Source: Nocardia vaccinii NBRC 15922
Lineage (GTDB): Bacteria > Actinomycetota > Actinomycetes > Mycobacteriales > Mycobacteriaceae
NCBI RefSeq assembly: GCF_001613305.1
Contig: NZ_BDCC01000004.1
Span: 1 to 64,000, forward strand
Reading direction: 5' to 3'
DNA length: 64,000 nt
Made by a program: the position numbers and the translations under genes. The notes beneath the pieces were generated by a model. It saw nothing but the letters and a program-made list of their open reading frames with translations. It ran no database searches and was not told the DNA's origin. This document shows positions 61,147-64,000 of the stretch, one piece after another; position 1 is the stretch's first letter; every line of letters begins with the position of its first letter.

Positions 61147-62505
61147 TCAGGCACCGATCAGGCCCTGGCCGCACACGCGAACGACGTTGCCGTTCACCGC
61201 GTTCGAGGCGGGGCTGGCGAAGTAGGCGATGGTCTCGGCGACGTCGACCGTCTGCCCGCCCTGGGACAGCGAGCTCAGCAGTCGACCTGCCTCGCGGGTG
61301 CCCAACGGGATCGCGGCGGTCATCGCGGTCTCGATGAAGCCGGGCGCGACGGCGTTGATGGTGATGCCCTTCTCCGCCAGCTTCGGGGCCTCGGCATCGA
61401 CCATGCCGATCACACCGGCCTTGGACGCGCCGTAGTTGGTCTGGCCGCGGTTGCCCGCGATACCCGCGATGGAGGACACGTCGACCACGCGGCCGCCCTC
61501 CTTCAGCGCGCCCTTGGCGACCAGCGCCTCGGTAATGCGATGCGGCGCAGCGAGATTCACGTTGAGCACAGCGTTCCAGCGGGCGTCGTCCATATTGGCG
61601 AGCAGCTTGTCGCGGGTGATGCCCGCGTTGTGCACGATGATGTCCACACCGCCGAAACGCTGGGCGAATTCGGCGATCTTGTCCGCGGCGTCGGCGGCGG
61701 TGACGTCCACCGCGAGCGCGGTGCCGCCCACCTTGTTGGCGGTTTCCGACAGCGCGTCGCCGGCGGCGGGGATATCCGCGGCGATCACGGTCGCGCCGTC
61801 GCGGGCGAATACCTCGGCGATGGTCGCGCCGATACCGCGCGCGGCGCCGGTGACCACGGCGACCTTGCCGGCCAGCGGCTTGTCCCAGTCGATGGACGAA
61901 TCGGCGGCATCCTCGCGGCCGACCCGGAACACCTGGCCGTCGACGAAGGCCGACTTACCGGACAGCACGAAACGCAGCGTGGACTCCAGGCCGGTCGCGG
62001 ACGCGGACGCCTCGGGGTGCAGGTAGACCAGGTTCGAGGTGGCTCCGCGCAGCAACTCCTTGCCGACGCTGCGGGTGAAGCCCTCCAGCGCGCGCTGGGC
62101 AATCCGCTCCTCGACACTGGAGGCGAGCTCGGGGGTGGTGCCGACGACCAGGATGCGGCCGCTGGGCGCGATCGAGCGCATCACCGGCTGATAGAACGCA
62201 TACAGCTGGGCCAATTCCTCGATCGAACCGAGACCGGTGGCGTCGAAGACCAATGCGCCGAACTTCCCGCCTTGGCTGGATTCTTCGGCGAAGGTGTAGT
62301 CCGACAACAGGTTTCGCACCGCATCGGCTACCCGACCCTTACCGCCGAGCAGGACCGGGCCCGGCAACGCGGGCTCACCCTTCCGGTAGCGGCGCAGTTT
62401 CTCCGGCTTGGGCAACCCCAGCTTGCTCGCCAAGAACGAGCCGGGGGCCGAGTTGACGAACGATCCGTAGAGGTTGGGAGCGCCCTTGCTTTTGCTGGCT
62501 GCCAC
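61147..62505 (-). CDS. fabG4: 3-oxoacyl reductase FabG4 (high-molecular-weight FabG)
   Basis: The 452-residue protein has an N-terminal flavodoxin-like domain (about 1-205, [20 protein letters not shown] at the start) and a C-terminal SDR domain with VTGAARGIG (about 217-225), [15 protein letters not shown] and the catalytic Tyr and Lys in TNYGASKAG (about 357-361). It reduces 3-oxoacyl-CoA/ACP with NADH. Length and sequence match Rv0242c closely. I chose the GTG at 62505 because AAGGTAGG lies just upstream and the mycobacterial protein starts there. The promoter carries a TTAC-N6-GTAA site shared with fadA2. Confidence 0.93.
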   Translation of the reverse strand: MAASKSKGAPNLYGSFVNSAPGSFLASKLGLPKPEKLRRYRKGEPALPGPVLLGGKGRVADAVRNLLSDYTFAEESSQGGKFGALVFDATGLGSIEELAQLYAFYQPVMRSIAPSGRILVVGTTPELASSVEERIAQRALEGFTRSVGKELLRGATSNLVYLHPEASASATGLESTLRFVLSGKSAFVDGQVFRVGREDAADSSIDWDKPLAGKVAVVTGAARGIGATIAEVFARDGATVIAADIPAAGDALSETANKVGGTALAVDVTAADAADKIAEFAQRFGGVDIIVHNAGITRDKLLANMDDARWNAVLNVNLAAPHRITEALVAKGALKEGGRVVDVSSIAGIAGNRGQTNYGASKAGVIGMVDAEAPKLAEKGITINAVAPGFIETAMTAAIPLGTREAGRLLSSLSQGGQTVDVAETIAYFASPASNAVNGNVVRVCGQGLIGA

Positions 62506-62606
62506 GGTTCCTACCTTTTCCTTGTGTCGTAAGGGACTCATCGTCGTGCCGGCCCGGTTGTCTCGTCCGGACGTGTCGCATCCGTCAGGGGTACGTATCG
62601 ACAATG

Positions 62607-62626
62607 AACTTACTCCAGAGTAAGTT
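62607..62626. promoter_or_regulatory. TTAC-N6-GTAA operator between fabG4 and fadA2
   Basis: AACTTACTC (62607-62615) and GAGTAAGTT (62618-62626) are perfect 9-base arms, the strongest palindrome of the set. It lies 102 bases from the fabG4 GTG and 166 bases from the fadA2 GTG and can control both. Confidence 0.75.
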
Positions 62627-62791
62627 TAATGTAAACCGATAGCGAAGGGGCACCGGACCGCGCCGCTGCTCCGGTAGGCCGGGAGCCGCGCAATCTCCCG
62701 ATGAGACCCACATCCCGACGAGACACCGACCGACATACCCACCCCGCCGGCTCGCAAGCGCCGCCGGCTCACCGTCCCCAAGGAGACTCGA

Positions 62792-64000
62792 GTGACAACC
62801 AAGGCCCGTTCGGCGAACGCCTCCTCGGCCACCGGCAGCAAGCAGGCGCGCCCCGTCGCCGTGCTCGGCGGCAACCGGATCCCGTTCGCCCGTTCCGACG
62901 GCAAGTACGCGCACGCCTCGAATCAGGACATGTTCACCGCGGCACTGAACGGGCTGGTCAGCCGGTTCGGGCTGCAGGGCGAGCGGCTCGGGCTGGTGGT
63001 CGGCGGCGCGGTGCTCAAACGCGTCGGCGAACACGGCATGGTTCGCGAGAGCGTCCTGGGCAGTGAGCTCTCGCCCTACACCCCGGCACACGATCTGCAG
63101 CTGGCGTGTGGCACCGGGCTGCAGTCGATCGTCACCGTCGGCGACGGAATCGCGTTGGGCCGCATCGAGGTCGGCGTCGGCGGCGGCACCGACACCACCT
63201 CCGACGCACCGATCGGGGTGAGCGAATCGATGCGCGAGTGGATGCTCGACGCCAACCGGGCCAAGAAGAACTCCGATTATGTCAAGCTGGTCGGCCGGTT
63301 GCGTCCGAGCATGGTCGGCATCGAGATCCCGCGCAACGCCGAACCGCGCACGGGCCTGTCGATGGGCGAACACGCCGCGATCACCGCCAAGGAGTTCGGC
63401 ATCGCCCGCGAGGCTCAGGACGAGCTGGCCTACCTCTCGCACCGCAATATGGCCGCCGCCTACGACCGCGGATTCTTCGACGATCTGGTCACCCCGTTCC
63501 TGGGGCTGACCCGCGACGACAACCTGCGCCCGGGGTCGACCATCGAGAAGTTGTCCACACTGAAGCCGGTATTCGGCGTCAAACTCGGCGATGCGACGAT
63601 GACCGCGGGCAATTCGACCCCGCTCACCGACGGCGCGTCCGCGGTGCTGCTGTCCAGCGACGAGTGGGCCGCCTCGCGCAACCTCGAGCCGCTGGCCCAT
63701 CTGGTTGACAGCGAGGTCGCCGCGGTGGACTACATCCACGGTCCCGATGGCCTCCTGATGGCCCCGACCTACGCGGTGCCCCGCCTGCTGGCCCGCAACG
63801 GACTCACCTTGCAGGACTTCGACTTCTACGAGATCCACGAGGCGTTCGCGTCGGTGGTGCTGGCGACGCTGCAGTCGTGGGAGTCGGACCAGTACTGCAA
63901 GGAACGCCTCGGCCTGGACGGCGCGCTGGGGCCGATCGATCGGGCCAAGCTGAACGTCAACGGGTCCTCGCTCGCCGCGGGCCACCCGTTCGCCGCGACC
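62792..64000 (+). CDS. fadA2: Acetyl-CoA acetyltransferase FadA2 (3' end beyond the window)
   Basis: 403 codons are visible. The thiolase nucleophile Cys lies in HDLQLACGTGLQSI (about Cys112), and the second-site histidine in EIHEAFASVV. NGSSLAAGHPFAAT, the glycine-rich loop with the third catalytic His, is at the very edge; the final CxG motif is outside. It cleaves 3-ketoacyl-CoA to acetyl-CoA in the last step of beta-oxidation. The GTG at 62792 has AAGGAG 6 bases upstream. It is divergent from fabG4, as Rv0243 is from Rv0242c. Confidence 0.92.
   Translation, partial: MTTKARSANASSATGSKQARPVAVLGGNRIPFARSDGKYAHASNQDMFTAALNGLVSRFGLQGERLGLVVGGAVLKRVGEHGMVRESVLGSELSPYTPAHDLQLACGTGLQSIVTVGDGIALGRIEVGVGGGTDTTSDAPIGVSESMREWMLDANRAKKNSDYVKLVGRLRPSMVGIEIPRNAEPRTGLSMGEHAAITAKEFGIAREAQDELAYLSHRNMAAAYDRGFFDDLVTPFLGLTRDDNLRPGSTIEKLSTLKPVFGVKLGDATMTAGNSTPLTDGASAVLLSSDEWAASRNLEPLAHLVDSEVAAVDYIHGPDGLLMAPTYAVPRLLARNGLTLQDFDFYEIHEAFASVVLATLQSWESDQYCKERLGLDGALGPIDRAKLNVNGSSLAAGHPFAAT

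Overview
The window reads as a chromosomal segment from a high-GC, mycolic-acid-type actinomycete, most likely Nocardia or a close relative. Coding is dense, GTG and TTG starts are frequent, and the content is typical of that group: an IniB/IniR locus, EtfD, FadE5, FabG4, HtdX, WXG100 proteins, DUF4185 proteins and a mymA-like operon. Gene order matches what I know of Mycobacterium tuberculosis in two blocks. Positions 1-28.7 kb correspond, inverted and with insertions, to Rv0321 (dcd) - Rv0322 (UDP-sugar dehydrogenase) - Rv0337c (aspC) - Rv0338c (etfD) - Rv0339c (iniR) - Rv0341 (iniB). Positions 51.5-64 kb correspond to Rv0237 (lpqI) - Rv0238 (TetR) - Rv0241c (htdX) - Rv0242c (fabG4) - Rv0243 (fadA2) - Rv0244c (fadE5). 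The middle is accessory.

Left block: a partial iniB-like gene faces an operon of a membrane-anchored Hsp70-like ATPase, an IniR-like ATPase/LuxR regulator and a degenerate Hsp70-like membrane protein. Next come two tandem secreted S1 proteases, an NRDE protein, two tandem secreted/membrane paralogs, etfD with a long repetitive C-terminal tail, an HTH regulator with a small partner, aspC, a YibE/F transporter, a second membrane-anchored Hsp70-like protein, a UDP-sugar dehydrogenase, an S53 protease with a broken partial copy, a YdcF protein, dcd and a MerR regulator.

Middle block: a mymA-like lipid operon (esterase - SDR - diiron protein - Baeyer-Villiger-type monooxygenase) with a decayed GntR relic beside its promoter; a ketopantoate reductase; a SLATT-type membrane protein divergent from an MbcA-like antitoxin/RES toxin pair; a six-gene WXG100/polymorphic-toxin-like operon; tRNA-Gly, cutA, alkB, secreted lipase and lipoprotein genes; a MazF-type toxin-antitoxin pair; a hydrolase/crotonase pair; and two secreted DUF4185 paralogs either side of fadE5.

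Right block: fadE5, 6-phosphogluconate dehydrogenase, lpqI, a TetR regulator, a Cys-tailed DUF5685 protein, then htdX and fabG4 divergent from fadA2 (cut by the window end). A palindrome of the form TTAC-N6-GTAA lies in front of etfD, fadE5, the TetR gene and the fabG4/fadA2 divergent promoter. I read this as a fatty-acid regulon joining beta-oxidation enzymes to the ETF dehydrogenase that takes up their electrons, with the TetR protein as the likely repressor. A dispersed intergenic repeat (core GAGCGAAGCGGAGGCCGAAG) occurs at six or more places. I saw no insertion sequence, CRISPR array, rRNA or prophage.
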